Assembly (NCBI GenBank): GCA_963715045.1
Contig: CAVQRC010000002.1
Location: 141,072 to 205,071 of the forward strand
Source: CAVQRC01 sp963715045
Lineage (GTDB): Bacteria; Planctomycetota; Planctomycetia; Pirellulales; Lacipirellulaceae
Reading direction: 5' to 3'
DNA: 64,000 nucleotides
The notes under the pieces were generated by a model, which saw only the letters and a program-made list of their open reading frames with translations, had not been told where the DNA came from and ran no database searches. The translations under genes were made by a program, and so were the position numbers. This document shows, in pieces, positions 1-9,954 of the stretch (position 1 is the stretch's first letter; every line of letters begins with the position of its first letter).

Positions 1-112
1 CCAGTACGACTCGCCGCACATCGCCGAGTTGCTCGAGCAACTCACCGAGCTTCTCGGCGACCGTTGCGTCGCTGACAACGCTGTCGGCCGATCCTTCACC
101 AAACAGAAGCAT
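1..112 (-). CDS. LarA-like (nickel-dependent lactate racemase family) protein, N-terminal fragment
   Basis: Only the first 37 codons lie in the window; the gene runs off the left edge. The start 'MLLFGEGSADSVVSDATVAE' followed by 'KLGELLEQLGDVRRVVL' resembles the N-terminus of the LarA/DUF2088-type racemase-like proteins common in Planctomycetes, where a short strand is followed by a helix and then a 'VLxxPPD' loop that would lie just outside the window. The ATG at 112 sits 7 bases after the stop of the upstream Gfo/Idh oxidoreductase on the same strand, so the two are probably one transcript for sugar-acid or hydroxyacid catabolism. No catalytic residue is visible, so the family call is tentative. 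Confidence 0.5.
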   Translation of the reverse strand, partial: MLLFGEGSADSVVSDATVAEKLGELLEQLGDVRRVVL

Positions 113-119
113 ATCTATC

Positions 120-1406
<1,287 letters not shown>

Positions 1407-1698
1407 GTGCGGGAACACCTCGAGATGGCGGGGAGCGGAATCGGCCGCAGCGGGATCGGGGTGGCCGGCGGCAAACGGTGACGTGTACGTTATCGCACAC
1501 CGGCCCCATTTGCGGCAAGATATCGGAACGGCCACTCCGTGAACGTCCCGGAAATGCCGGATAGAATCGCGGTGGTGATCAGGGTATCGGCGAAGAGAGA
1601 GCCCGCAATGGTCGCCGCGCGGCGGGTCGCTTACATTGATGGGGAAGCTGCGAACGAGCGGTCACCGCTGCAGAACTGACGGACCCCGGCGAGGACAG
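1407..1698. promoter_or_regulatory. Divergent spacer between oxidoreductase and recQ
   Basis: About 290 bases separate the two divergent starts and must hold both promoters. I see no convincing -35/-10 pair or operator. A TTG at 1636 and an ATG at 1639 are in frame with recQ and would add up to 21 residues, but that extension is Arg-rich and lacks family similarity. Confidence 0.3.
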
Positions 1699-3540
1699 AT
1701 GGAGCACGCGACGGACACCACAAGGATCCACCGTACCAATCGCAGCGTCGAGCCGGGCGAGTGCCGTGCCGCACTTCGCAAGTACTGGGGGTACGAGCAG
1801 TTTCTTCCGCTGCAGGAGCGGGCCATCGCGTGTGCCATGGGCGGCCGCGATTCGGTCGTCGTGCTACCGACCGGTGGCGGCAAATCTCTCTGCTACCAGG
1901 TCCCAGCCGTTTGTCTGGAAGGGCTCACGGTCGTCATCTCGCCGCTGATCTCGCTCATGAAGGACCAGGTCGACGCACTCAAGTCGTGCGGGGTTGCGGC
2001 GGCCGCGATCCACAGCATGGTCGACTACGAGACCCGCCGCCGGATCACCGCCCAGATCGACTCCGGCGAGTTGAAGCTGCTGTACCTCGCGCCCGAGCGG
2101 CTGGTGCAGGAGAAAACGCTCGACTACCTCGTTCAACGCGATGTCCGCCAGATCGCGATCGACGAAGCGCATTGCATCAGCGAATGGGGACACGACTTCC
2201 GGCCCGAATACCGCGCGCTCGACGTGCTTCACGCCAGGCTGCCGGACGCCAGTATTCACGCCTACACGGCGACGGCGACCGAACAGGTCCGCAACGACAT
2301 CGCCGCGCATCTGCAGTTGAAAGATCCCGAGTTTCTGGTCGGATCGTTCGATCGCCCCAACCTCGTGTATCGAGTGCGGCGGCGGTCGCAGGTGAGCCGC
2401 CAGATCAAGGACGTGCTGAGCAAGCATCGTGGCGAGTCGGGGATCATCTACTGCATCAGCCGCAAGGACGTCGAAGCGACCGCCGCGAATCTGGTCGAGG
2501 CGGGGTATCGGGCGCGGCCCTATCACGCGGGGCTGGAAGACAACGTTCGGCGTCAAGCGCAGGAGGAGTTCGCCAACGATGCCATCGACGTGATCGTCGC
2601 CACGGTTGCGTTCGGGATGGGGATCGACAAGTCGAACGTGCGATTCGTGATCCATGCCGCGATGCCCAAGTCGGTCGAGGCCTATCAGCAGGAGAGCGGG
2701 CGGGCCGGGCGGGACGGGCTGGAAGCCGAATGCTGGCTGTTCTATTCGGGGGCCGACTATCTCACCTGGAGCCGGATGATTGCCGAAACGCCGGCGGCAT
2801 CGGCGGGGGCCATGAACTCACTGAGCGCGATGTCGGACTTCTGTAACGGCATCCTGTGCCGTCATCGGGCGCTCACGCAACATTTCGGGCAGGATCTCGC
2901 AGCGTCCAATTGCGGCGCTTGCGACGTCTGCCTGGGCGAGGTCCAACTGGCAGAGGATCCGCTGGTTACGGGGCAGAAGATTCTGTCATGCGTCGTGCGG
3001 CTCGACCAGCGGTTTGGCGCTGACCATACGGCGAAGGTCTTGTCCGGCTCGCAGGATGAACGTGTCGTGACGCGGAGGCACGATCAACTCAGCACGTGGG
3101 GATTGCTGGGCGAATATCCGCTGCGGGCGATCCGCACCTGGATTGAACAGCTCGTCGCCCAGGGTTTTCTCGAAAAGCAGGGAGAATACAACGTGCTGAG
3201 CGTCACGGATTCGGGCTGGCAGTTGCTCCGCGGCGAGGCCACGCCTCAGTTGACGAAACCCCCTACGGCGACGCGGCGGTCGCGGGTCGACGAAGCGAGT
3301 TGGGAGGACGTCGATCGAAAGCTGTTCGACGAGTTGCGTAAACTGCGCCGCGACCTGGCGGCTGCCGACAGCGTGCCGGCCTACGTGGTATTCGGCGACG
3401 CGGCCCTTCGTGACATGGCGCGGCGTCGCCCGACAAGCGAATTGGCATTTCTCGAAGTCAAGGGCGTGGGCGAGGCGAAGCTGCTCCGCTACGGCGAGCC
3501 GTTCCTGCAGCGGATTCGCAGATATGTCGAGGAACTGTAG
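1699..3540 (+). CDS. recQ: ATP-dependent DNA helicase RecQ
   Basis: A 613-residue RecQ helicase that unwinds DNA 3' to 5' in recombinational repair and fork restart. Domains in order: DEAD-like helicase core with motif I 'LPTGGGKSLCYQ' near residue 56 and motif II 'DEAH' near 155; helicase C-terminal domain with 'QESGRAGRDG' near 330; RQC zinc site with the cysteine pattern 'CNGILC' and later 'CGACDVC'; RQC winged helix; and a C-terminal HRDC domain ending 'GEPFLQRIRRYVEEL'. Length and order match bacterial RecQ. The ATG at 1699 is chosen because the upstream in-frame extension lacks similarity. The TAG stop lies within the first copy of the palindromic repeat that follows. Confidence 0.96.
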   Translation: MEHATDTTRIHRTNRSVEPGECRAALRKYWGYEQFLPLQERAIACAMGGRDSVVVLPTGGGKSLCYQVPAVCLEGLTVVISPLISLMKDQVDALKSCGVAAAAIHSMVDYETRRRITAQIDSGELKLLYLAPERLVQEKTLDYLVQRDVRQIAIDEAHCISEWGHDFRPEYRALDVLHARLPDASIHAYTATATEQVRNDIAAHLQLKDPEFLVGSFDRPNLVYRVRRRSQVSRQIKDVLSKHRGESGIIYCISRKDVEATAANLVEAGYRARPYHAGLEDNVRRQAQEEFANDAIDVIVATVAFGMGIDKSNVRFVIHAAMPKSVEAYQQESGRAGRDGLEAECWLFYSGADYLTWSRMIAETPAASAGAMNSLSAMSDFCNGILCRHRALTQHFGQDLAASNCGACDVCLGEVQLAEDPLVTGQKILSCVVRLDQRFGADHTAKVLSGSQDERVVTRRHDQLSTWGLLGEYPLRAIRTWIEQLVAQGFLEKQGEYNVLSVTDSGWQLLRGEATPQLTKPPTATRRSRVDEASWEDVDRKLFDELRKLRRDLAAADSVPAYVVFGDAALRDMARRRPTSELAFLEVKGVGEAKLLRYGEPFLQRIRRYVEEL

Positions 3541-3785
3541 GCCCGGCACTCCGTGACGGGATCACGGCAGTCCAGATCGCGACGGCCATCTGCAGACCGT
3601 GTCACGGAGTGACCCGACTACACAGGTCGTAGGCCCGGCACTCCGTGACGGGATCACGGCAGTCCAGATCGCCACGGCCATTCAAGGATCGGGTCACGGA
3701 GTGCCCCGGCTACGTCATGTAGACCCGACACTCTGTGGCGGGATCACGGCGATCCCCAGACCGTGTCACGGAGTGACCCGGCTAC
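3537..3785. repeat. Three head-to-tail copies of an ~85-bp palindromic repeat
   Basis: Copies lie at about 3537-3622, 3629-3713 and 3719-3785. Each starts 'GTAGGCCCGGCACTCCGTGA' and ends 'GTCACGGAGTGACCCGGCTAC' or a close variant, so the ends are imperfect 21-bp inverted repeats and each unit can fold on itself. The middle copy has a diverged right arm and the third a shortened centre. The first copy supplies the recQ stop codon. It fills most of the recQ-SDR gap, where two genes converge. Confidence 0.85.
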
Positions 3786-3792
3786 AGAGCCC

Positions 3793-4548
3793 TCACCAGG
3801 GCGAGTTGCCGCCGTTGACGCAGAGGGTCTGGCCTGTCACGAAGCCTGCTTCCTCGCTGGCGTAATACACGACCGACGCCGCGATATCGGCGGGAACGCC
3901 CCATCTGCCGGCCGGAATGTTGGCGAGATACTCGTCTTTCATGCTCTGCGGGTCACTTTCGTGTCGTTCCACCGGAATCCAACCCGGCGCGACCATGTTG
4001 ACCGTGATCCCGAAGGGAGCCAGTTCCCGCGCCATACTCCGCGACCAGCCGATCTGTCCCCCCTTTGCCGCCACGTAAGCACTGAACGGCGAGACCGACA
4101 GATGATAGACCTCGCTGGTGATGTTGATGATCCGGCCCCAGGAACGCCGCTTCATATTCGGCAGCGCTCGGCGGGTGAGCAGATACGGACTCTTGATGAA
4201 GAAGTCGAGCATCGACTGGTAAAACGACCATTCGTATTGCTCGATCGGCTTGAGCGGTTGATCCGGCGTCGCGTTCGGAACGACGATGTCGACCGGACCG
4301 AACGCCGCCTCGACCTCCGAGAACAGCCGATCAACCTCGTCCTCATCGATCACGTTGGCCCGGACAAGCTTCGTCGCGACACCCGCCTGCTCGAACTCGG
4401 CAACCGCTCGTTCCGCGCGTCGGGTGTTGTGGTAGTAGTTGATGCCAACCTTGGCCCCCGCCTCACCGAGGCCCAGCGCGATCGCCTTGCCCAGCCCGGT
4501 CGTACTGCCCGTGACGATCGCGACCCGGCCCTCCAATGAAAAACCCAT
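3793..4548 (-). CDS. SDR family NAD(P)-dependent oxidoreductase
   Basis: A 251-residue classical short-chain dehydrogenase. The ATG at 4548 places the first strand at the N-terminus ('FSLEGRVAIVTGSTTGLG'), giving the TGxxxGxG cofactor motif at residues 12-19. The catalytic set is present: Ser in 'INITSEVYHLS' near 142 and Tyr/Lys in 'SAYVAAKGG' near 158. The usual NNAG strand motif is replaced by 'VPNATPD'. The C-terminus 'TGQTLCVNGGNSPW' is typical of FabG-like members. The substrate is unknown. The gene sits between two blocks of the palindromic repeat and is probably a single transcript. Confidence 0.9.
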   Translation of the reverse strand: MGFSLEGRVAIVTGSTTGLGKAIALGLGEAGAKVGINYYHNTRRAERAVAEFEQAGVATKLVRANVIDEDEVDRLFSEVEAAFGPVDIVVPNATPDQPLKPIEQYEWSFYQSMLDFFIKSPYLLTRRALPNMKRRSWGRIINITSEVYHLSVSPFSAYVAAKGGQIGWSRSMARELAPFGITVNMVAPGWIPVERHESDPQSMKDEYLANIPAGRWGVPADIAASVVYYASEEAGFVTGQTLCVNGGNSPW

Positions 4549-4780
4549 CCGCACCGTACTCCGTGGTAGACGAACTGTGTCCTGTTCCTCCGCGAGAACG
4601 CACTGCACGCTCACGCGAGCGAGCATTATCCGAGCTCATTCGGGCAGATACAACCCGCTGGGGATCCCTGCGTTTTGAGATAAGACCGCGAGCCGAAACA
4701 CGTCGTGCCGAGGCAAAGCGTACGCGTGTCAGACGGCGTTCCACAACATTCCGGGCGGCGACGCGAACTTGAACGGGGCT

Positions 4781-4903
4781 CAGACCGTGTCACGGAGTGA
4801 CCCGGCTACACAGGTCGTAGGCCCGGCACTCCGTGACGGGATCACGGCAGTCCAGATCGCCACGGCCATCTGCAGACCGTGTCACGGAGTGACCCGGCTA
4901 CAC
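4781..4903. repeat. Further copies of the ~85-bp palindromic repeat
   Basis: A right-half fragment (4781-4812) and a full copy (4817-4903) nearly identical to the copies after recQ, in the same orientation. They lie between the SDR start and the stop of the DUF1559 gene, so this repeat family brackets the SDR gene. Confidence 0.85.
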
Positions 4904-4915
4904 CCGGGACGAGGC

Positions 4916-5917
4916 CTACTCCACGATTTCGCCGCCGTCACGGCTGACCAGGGCCCTGAGTACGGCCATGTCGGTGTCGACCCTTACCGGCCGGACACTG
5001 CCGTCGCAATAAGCGAACTGCACGATCCCCGGATGGTCGCTGAAGAATCCGTGGTCGTCGTTCGAGGCCGCAAACGGAAACTCGACGCCGCCCAGGAAAT
5101 AGCCGCCGCCCGTATCGCCGTTGAATACCTGCTGCGACTCGGCCAGAGATTTGGAGATCTCACCAATCAGAAACGTCTTGCTGGTGCCATCACGGACGTG
5201 ACTGAGCTGCGTCCGCGATTCCCAGTGGTCAAGCACGCGATCGACTTCAGCAAACCGTGTTCGTTCGTCACTGAACCGACTGATGATCATGGCCCCGACC
5301 TGATACTCGAAATCGAGCGGACCCGGTCCGAGCGGTTCCCCTCGCAAGTTCGTGGCATGCCAGGAGTGCCCCTTGGTCGCGTCGTAGTCGCCGATGACAC
5401 CCCAGAACAAATCCTGCTCGTCCGATTGATGGTTGTGCCCTCGATGCGTTTGAATCTCGAAAGCCACCTGGAATACGTCGTGGTCTTTCGAAGGACAGAG
5501 TAAGGTCGTGATGACCTGGTTGCGGACCTCAAGCGGCTGATCAAAGAAGCATCCGCGGAAGTCCCAGTCGGTCAGAACGGTTTCCTCCAGATACGGCAGC
5601 AGCACGGCAGCCCAGGTGGCCTTGTGATCGGCGATACGCGCCGGCGGCAACTTTCCGCGGGCCGAGTGGTGGTTCTGGACAGCCAGGCCCAACTGCCGCA
5701 ATTTGTTGCCGCATTGCCCGCGGCGGGCAGCCTCACGCGCGGCTCCAACGGCCGGGAGCAACAGGGCCACGAGGATCCCGATGATCGCAATCACGACGAG
5801 AAGCTCGACCAGTGTAAACGCGGCCCGCTCGGGTGCGGGCCGCGGGTTGGCAGCGGTGGAAGAAGGGTGCGGGTTCAAAGCGGCAGGCTCTCCGGGAAGA
5901 TCAGCACAGACTCTCAC
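4916..5917 (-). CDS. DUF1559 domain-containing prepilin-like protein
   Basis: A 333-residue protein of the very large planctomycete DUF1559 family. After about 32 residues comes a type IV pilin-like methylation and transmembrane segment ('FTLVELLVVIAIIGILVALL'), then the DUF1559 body with 'REAARRGQCGNKLRQLGLAV' and the terminal 'YCDGSVRPV' motif. These proteins are thought to be processed by a prepilin peptidase and assembled outside the membrane; individual roles are unknown. The residue before the usual cleavage-site Phe is Ala rather than Gly, which is unusual. The start is GTG at 5917; no clear ribosome binding site decides it. Confidence 0.92.
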   Translation of the reverse strand: MRVCADLPGEPAALNPHPSSTAANPRPAPERAAFTLVELLVVIAIIGILVALLLPAVGAAREAARRGQCGNKLRQLGLAVQNHHSARGKLPPARIADHKATWAAVLLPYLEETVLTDWDFRGCFFDQPLEVRNQVITTLLCPSKDHDVFQVAFEIQTHRGHNHQSDEQDLFWGVIGDYDATKGHSWHATNLRGEPLGPGPLDFEYQVGAMIISRFSDERTRFAEVDRVLDHWESRTQLSHVRDGTSKTFLIGEISKSLAESQQVFNGDTGGGYFLGGVEFPFAASNDDHGFFSDHPGIVQFAYCDGSVRPVRVDTDMAVLRALVSRDGGEIVE

Positions 5918-6044
5918 ATGCGCCCAGTCTACCCCAATCCCCCATTCACCGCTCCTGGTCTAAATCGCAACTTCGGCCGGAGAGAGATCCAAGCGCTGAT
6001 TTTCCGACTTGGATGGATCGTCAGGGCTGGCATCCACGAAAACA

Positions 6045-6076
6045 GCACTGTCGCCGGAAATCTCCGGCGACAGTGC
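6045..6076 (-). terminator. Rho-independent terminator of the surface-protein gene
   Basis: A perfect 14-bp stem ('GCACTGTCGCCGGA' with its complement) closes a 4-base loop. On the minus strand it begins about 40 bases after the stop at 6115 and is followed within a few bases by TTTT. Confidence 0.65.
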
Positions 6077-6114
6077 TTCGCGTCCGAAAGGTGCTTTGCA
6101 TCCGCTGTTGTCAA

Positions 6115-7251
6115 TCAAACGGTCGCTTCGTCACGGTCGTTCTCGAAACCGCTTACGATCACTCGGCTGATGCGGCTCGGGGCAATGCGGCGAATCGTGT
6201 CGTGATCTCCACCGCCACCATGGAACACGGCCTGGCGGCTGCGGAGGTTGCCGATCACCAGCGCGTCGTCTCCTCCTCCCAGGCCGACGCCGATGTCATG
6301 AAAGACAGAATCCACGAGACCGACCTGGTCGTCTCCCCCACCCGTGCGGATCCGCAGCCGGCCACCGCGAGAGTCCGCCACGCGAACCGTATCGGCACCG
6401 TCGCCGGGGCCGGTGAGGATGTTCAGCGCGCGGGCATACGCGCCGACCACGCCGACGTGATCGTCGCCGCCGCCCGTCGCGATTTGCATGTGGCCGCGCG
6501 TTTTCGCGTCGGTCACCACGACGTCGTCATCGCCGCCATCGGTGCGGATGTCGACACGACCACCCACGAGCACACTCGTGACAGGTCGATCTGGATCCGC
6601 CTCGCCCTCGGCCGCACCGGTCGGCTGCGGCGGCGGGTCTGGCCGCTCGGGTCGCTCACCAATCACTACCAGATCGTTGCCATCACCGGTGGCGATCCGC
6701 AGATGATTGGCGACCCGGACGTTGGCAACCCGGACGTTGTCATCGCCCGAACCGGTTCTGATGTCGAGCGAGCGGCCCACGCGTGTCGGTCCTGCAATCG
6801 CATCGTCTCCGGCCGTACCTGCGGGAGAAGGATCGGTCGGCCTGTCCAGTGGCGTACCGAAGACCACGTTGTCATTGCCCGCACCGGTGGCAATCCGAAC
6901 GTTGCCGCGAAAACCCGCTTCGTGGATCGCTACGGTGTCGTTCCCGTCGCCAAGCCGAATGTCGGCGCCGTACCTGACGCCCTCGACGAGGACGCGATTG
7001 TCGGGCATCTCGCCACCGGGCATACCGTCTGGGCGGTCGGGATCGGGCCGCTGGCTGACGGTCGTCCCGCCGAGTCCCACGACGAAGTAGCTCCCCGGTT
7101 CCGGGCCAGCCGTGATCGCGATCTGATTCGATTCGGCGTCGCCGCGGACCAGCAGATGGCCCTCCACGACGCCGACGGCGACATCTCCGGCCATCAGCCG
7201 TTTGGCTTCGAGGGATTCAAAACCGGTTCGACGTTGCGAACGCTTCGTCAT
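6115..7251 (-). CDS. Planctomycete surface protein with repeated 'TGxGxDxV' strands
   Basis: A 378-residue protein. The ATG at 7251 is preceded by a good AGGAGAG ribosome binding site, which decides it over an upstream in-frame start at 7287. The N-terminus 'TGFESLEAKRLMAGD' is the planctomycete N-terminal signature found on giant secreted and surface proteins. From about residue 130 the sequence is a run of similar units such as 'IATGDGNDLVVIGERP', 'IRTDGGDDDVVVTDAK', 'IATGGGDDHVGVVGAY' and 'IRTGGGDDQVGLVDSV', which predicts a stacked beta structure with acidic turns, resembling but not matching RTX calcium repeats. Linkers are rich in Pro, Asp and Arg. Probably displayed or secreted; no enzymatic domain is visible. 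Confidence 0.75.
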   Translation of the reverse strand: MTKRSQRRTGFESLEAKRLMAGDVAVGVVEGHLLVRGDAESNQIAITAGPEPGSYFVVGLGGTTVSQRPDPDRPDGMPGGEMPDNRVLVEGVRYGADIRLGDGNDTVAIHEAGFRGNVRIATGAGNDNVVFGTPLDRPTDPSPAGTAGDDAIAGPTRVGRSLDIRTGSGDDNVRVANVRVANHLRIATGDGNDLVVIGERPERPDPPPQPTGAAEGEADPDRPVTSVLVGGRVDIRTDGGDDDVVVTDAKTRGHMQIATGGGDDHVGVVGAYARALNILTGPGDGADTVRVADSRGGRLRIRTGGGDDQVGLVDSVFHDIGVGLGGGDDALVIGNLRSRQAVFHGGGGDHDTIRRIAPSRISRVIVSGFENDRDEATV

Positions 7252-7580
7252 TGCTCTTCTCTCCTGTGATTGGTATTCGTACCCCACATGTCCCTGCTCG
7301 CTCCGGCCCCCTGTCGAGCCTGGCCCGGGGTCGGGCGAAACAGGTTATTGAACCCTCCTCCGGCTGGCGGGTTTCGGAGAGACCCGATGTTTTCTAAAAA
7401 CGTGCAGGAAAGCTGCCCGACGCCGGCGTTGCCCGATCGCCTCGAAAGACGATCGCCAGTCGTACGGCACTCGTCAGGCATCGTATCGAAGCGGTTGGAT
7501 TTCCGGACACGGGCTCAACGGTTTCGTAGCACTCTCTCACCACCGCATGGACGGCTCACGAGCGGGCCGCGTTCCTTGAA
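7252..7580. promoter_or_regulatory. Divergent intergenic region
   Basis: About 330 bases between the divergent surface-protein and dehydrogenase genes, so both promoters must be here. A small imperfect hairpin around 7350-7390 ('AACCCTCC...GGCGGGTT') is the only structure I can see. No gene is apparent. Confidence 0.3.
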
Positions 7581-8540
7581 ATGGCCACACCCCGAATCGT
7601 CGTACTCGACGGCATTACGCTGAACCCGGGCGACCTGAGCTGGTCGGCGCTCGCAGCACTCGGAACGGTCAAGGTCTACGAGCGGACTCCCGAACCGGAG
7701 GTCGTGACCCGGGCGGCCGGGGCCCAGATGGTGCTGACGAACAAGGCCGTCCTCTCGGCCACGACCATCGAGAAGCTGGAACGCCTCCAATACATCGGCG
7801 TCACGGCCACCGGCTACAACGTGGTTGATGTCGCCGCGGCCAGAAAACGCGGCATCGTGGTGACCAACGTGCCCGTGTACAGCACCGACTCGGTCGTCCA
7901 GATGGTATTTGCCCATTTACTGCACTGCACGCAACATGTGGCCCATCACGCGGCAGAGGTCGCCAGCGGTCGCTGGTCACGCTCGGCCGACTGGTGCTTC
8001 TGGGATCATCCGCTCGTCGAGTTGCGTGACCAGACACTCGGAATCGTCGGCTTCGGGCGGATCGGTCAAGCCGTCGCCGGCGTCGCCGAAGCGTTCGGAA
8101 TGCGGGTCATCGTCCACACACGGTCACCGGGCGCCGATCGTCCAGCACTCGAGTTTGGCGATCTGGCAACGTTGCTGAAGCGTTCCGACGTCGTGTCACT
8201 TCACTGCCCGCTCACCCCGGAGACTGAGGGGATGATCAACGCCGAGCGGCTTGGGCTCATGAAACCGACGGCGATCCTGATCAACACGGGCCGCGGGCCG
8301 CTCCTCGACGACGCGGCGGTTGCTGCGGCGCTCAACGAGAGCCGCCTCGCTTACGCCGGCCTCGACGTGTTGACCCACGAACCGCCGTCGCCCGACAACC
8401 CCCTGCTCACGGCAAAGAACTGCCACATCACGCCCCACATCGCCTGGGCCACCCGGGCCGCACGGGCCAGGCTCATGCAGCTCGCCGTGGAGAATGTCGA
8501 AGCGTTCTTAAATGGGTCGCCGCAAAACGTGGTTGGATGA
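7581..8540 (+). CDS. D-2-hydroxyacid dehydrogenase (glycerate dehydrogenase-like)
   Basis: A 319-residue NAD-dependent dehydrogenase that interconverts 2-keto acids and D-2-hydroxyacids, with glycerate/hydroxypyruvate most likely from overall similarity. The NAD-binding motif 'GIVGFGRIGQAV' starts near residue 154. The catalytic triad is visible: Arg in 'INTGRGPLLDD' near 238, Glu in 'DVLTHEPP' near 267 and His in 'ITPHIAWAT' near 287. The length is normal. It is monocistronic between divergent and convergent neighbours. No clear ribosome binding site precedes the ATG. Confidence 0.92.
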   Translation: MATPRIVVLDGITLNPGDLSWSALAALGTVKVYERTPEPEVVTRAAGAQMVLTNKAVLSATTIEKLERLQYIGVTATGYNVVDVAAARKRGIVVTNVPVYSTDSVVQMVFAHLLHCTQHVAHHAAEVASGRWSRSADWCFWDHPLVELRDQTLGIVGFGRIGQAVAGVAEAFGMRVIVHTRSPGADRPALEFGDLATLLKRSDVVSLHCPLTPETEGMINAERLGLMKPTAILINTGRGPLLDDAAVAAALNESRLAYAGLDVLTHEPPSPDNPLLTAKNCHITPHIAWATRAARARLMQLAVENVEAFLNGSPQNVVG

Positions 8541-8720
8541 GGGGTCGGCGGTCAGGGGTCAGGAGTGAAGGCCTCGGTTGACAGGTACTCGATTCGTGGA
8601 TGGTTGAAATATCGAAGGCCGCATGACGCAGGAAGTTTCAATGACCAGCCCCCAAGCCAGGTGCTGGTTCGGCATTCGTGATTCGGCATTCCCTAGTCAT
8701 GAGGCCTATCGAGGGCCATC
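8541..8720. repeat. Convergent spacer with satellite-type repeat
   Basis: Between two converging genes. It contains 'GGCATTCCCTAGTCAT' around 8683-8700, the same intergenic satellite family found at 31.8, 33.9, 36.8, 37.4 and 43.4 kb. No terminator stem with a T-run is evident. Confidence 0.5.
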
Positions 8721-9830
8721 TCATCCGCTCTTGCCGCGATGGATGGCCTGATCGACGGCGACGGCCACGATCACGATTGAGCCGATCACAATGCTCTGGA
8801 CCGACTCGTCGATCTGGGCGAACACGCAGCCGTTCCGCAGCGTCGTCATCGTGACAGCCCCGATCAAGGAACCGAAGACGCTCCCTCGCCCGCCGCTGAG
8901 GCTCCCGCCGCCAATCACGACGGCCGCAATAATGTCGAGTTCAAGTGCCAGACCGGCCGTCGGATCGCCTTGCGAGTTCAGATCGCTGAACGAGAAGGCG
9001 GCCGCGATGGCGACGAAGACGCCGCCGAGGGCATAAATCGCGATCTTCAACCGGTCGACTTCGATGCCGCACAGGCGAGCGGCCTGCTCGTTGGATCCGA
9101 TCGCGTAAACATAGCGTCCGAAGATGGTCATCTTCAGCAGGAACGCGACCGCGCCCGCCAGGATGAGCACGAGATACACCCCCCAGCAGACGCCCTGCCA
9201 GGATCCGACAGGGGGGGTATCGAGCAACCCGGCGAGCCATCGGGGTGCATCCGGGACCGAGATCTTCTTCTGCTCGGAGATCCACCCGGCGGTGCCGCGA
9301 TAGACCATCATCGTGCCGAGCGTCGCGAGAAAGGGAACGAGCCGCACCCGGGCGATAAGCACCCCATTGAGTCCGCCGGCCACGGCTCCGGCCGCCAGGA
9401 CGCAAATCGCGGCGGCCCAGGGATGCATCGGGATTGCGAACCATTGCCGCCCGAAGAGTTCGAGCCCCAGCGACTGGTTGCTGAGAATATCGGCCAGCAA
9501 CACCGACAGCATGGCCAGCATGGACCCCACGGAGAGATCGATGCCGCCCGAGATAATGATGACTGTCATCCCCAGCGCGCCCATGCCGACGATCGCCGTG
9601 TGTTTGGCAATCAGCGAAAACCGATAGGAGGTGAAGAACTCTCGATCCGGTTCCCAGACGGCGTCGTAGATGCCGATGAACAGAAACACCAGGCACAACG
9701 GCGCCATGGCTGCCAGCAGCTTGCAACCGCGGACGAGGATGGAATCGCGAGTGGCCTGAATGGCCGAACGATCCTCGAGCGGGCCGCTTTCAGAGGACGA
9801 CTCCGGCGTCACCGGTTGCTGCTCATCCAT
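8721..9830 (-). CDS. Ribose-type ABC transporter permease (RbsC family)
   Basis: A 369-residue membrane protein of the BPD_transp_2 family (ribose/xylose/galactoside permeases). The ATG at 9830 is chosen over one at 9902 because the family similarity begins after 'MDEQQPVTPESS'. Many hydrophobic segments are visible, including 'LCLVFLFIGIYDAVW' and 'AVVIGGGSLSGGRGS', the conserved cytoplasmic loop that contacts the ATPase. The typical 'ISGGIDLSVGSMLAM' signature is near residue 85. It lies 124 bases after the binding-protein gene on the same strand. No cognate ATP-binding gene is present on either side. Confidence 0.92.
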   Translation of the reverse strand: MDEQQPVTPESSSESGPLEDRSAIQATRDSILVRGCKLLAAMAPLCLVFLFIGIYDAVWEPDREFFTSYRFSLIAKHTAIVGMGALGMTVIIISGGIDLSVGSMLAMLSVLLADILSNQSLGLELFGRQWFAIPMHPWAAAICVLAAGAVAGGLNGVLIARVRLVPFLATLGTMMVYRGTAGWISEQKKISVPDAPRWLAGLLDTPPVGSWQGVCWGVYLVLILAGAVAFLLKMTIFGRYVYAIGSNEQAARLCGIEVDRLKIAIYALGGVFVAIAAAFSFSDLNSQGDPTAGLALELDIIAAVVIGGGSLSGGRGSVFGSLIGAVTMTTLRNGCVFAQIDESVQSIVIGSIVIVAVAVDQAIHRGKSG

Positions 9831-9954
9831 CCCACATGACCGAAAACGGTAGGTAGCCGTCTGCCCTTCGAGGGGACCTCGGCAGGCCCTCGAACCACAC
9901 ACCAGCGGTCAGCGGCGGGCCGCGTCTTGCATCGCGCGATCCTGCTTCGACCAT

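Noticed and set aside
4769..5503. Plus-strand frame sharing its first ~60 residues with one near 3,600
   Set aside because: The shared part is translated palindromic repeat and the rest is antisense to the DUF1559 gene.
5833..7269. 478-codon plus-strand frame opposite the surface protein
   Set aside because: Antisense to a protein with signature and ribosome binding site; the regularity comes from the repeated strands of the real gene.
8541..8720. Prophage or integrase attachment site in the satellite spacer
   Set aside because: No integrase, tRNA or direct-repeat pair is nearby; the sequence matches the common satellite family.
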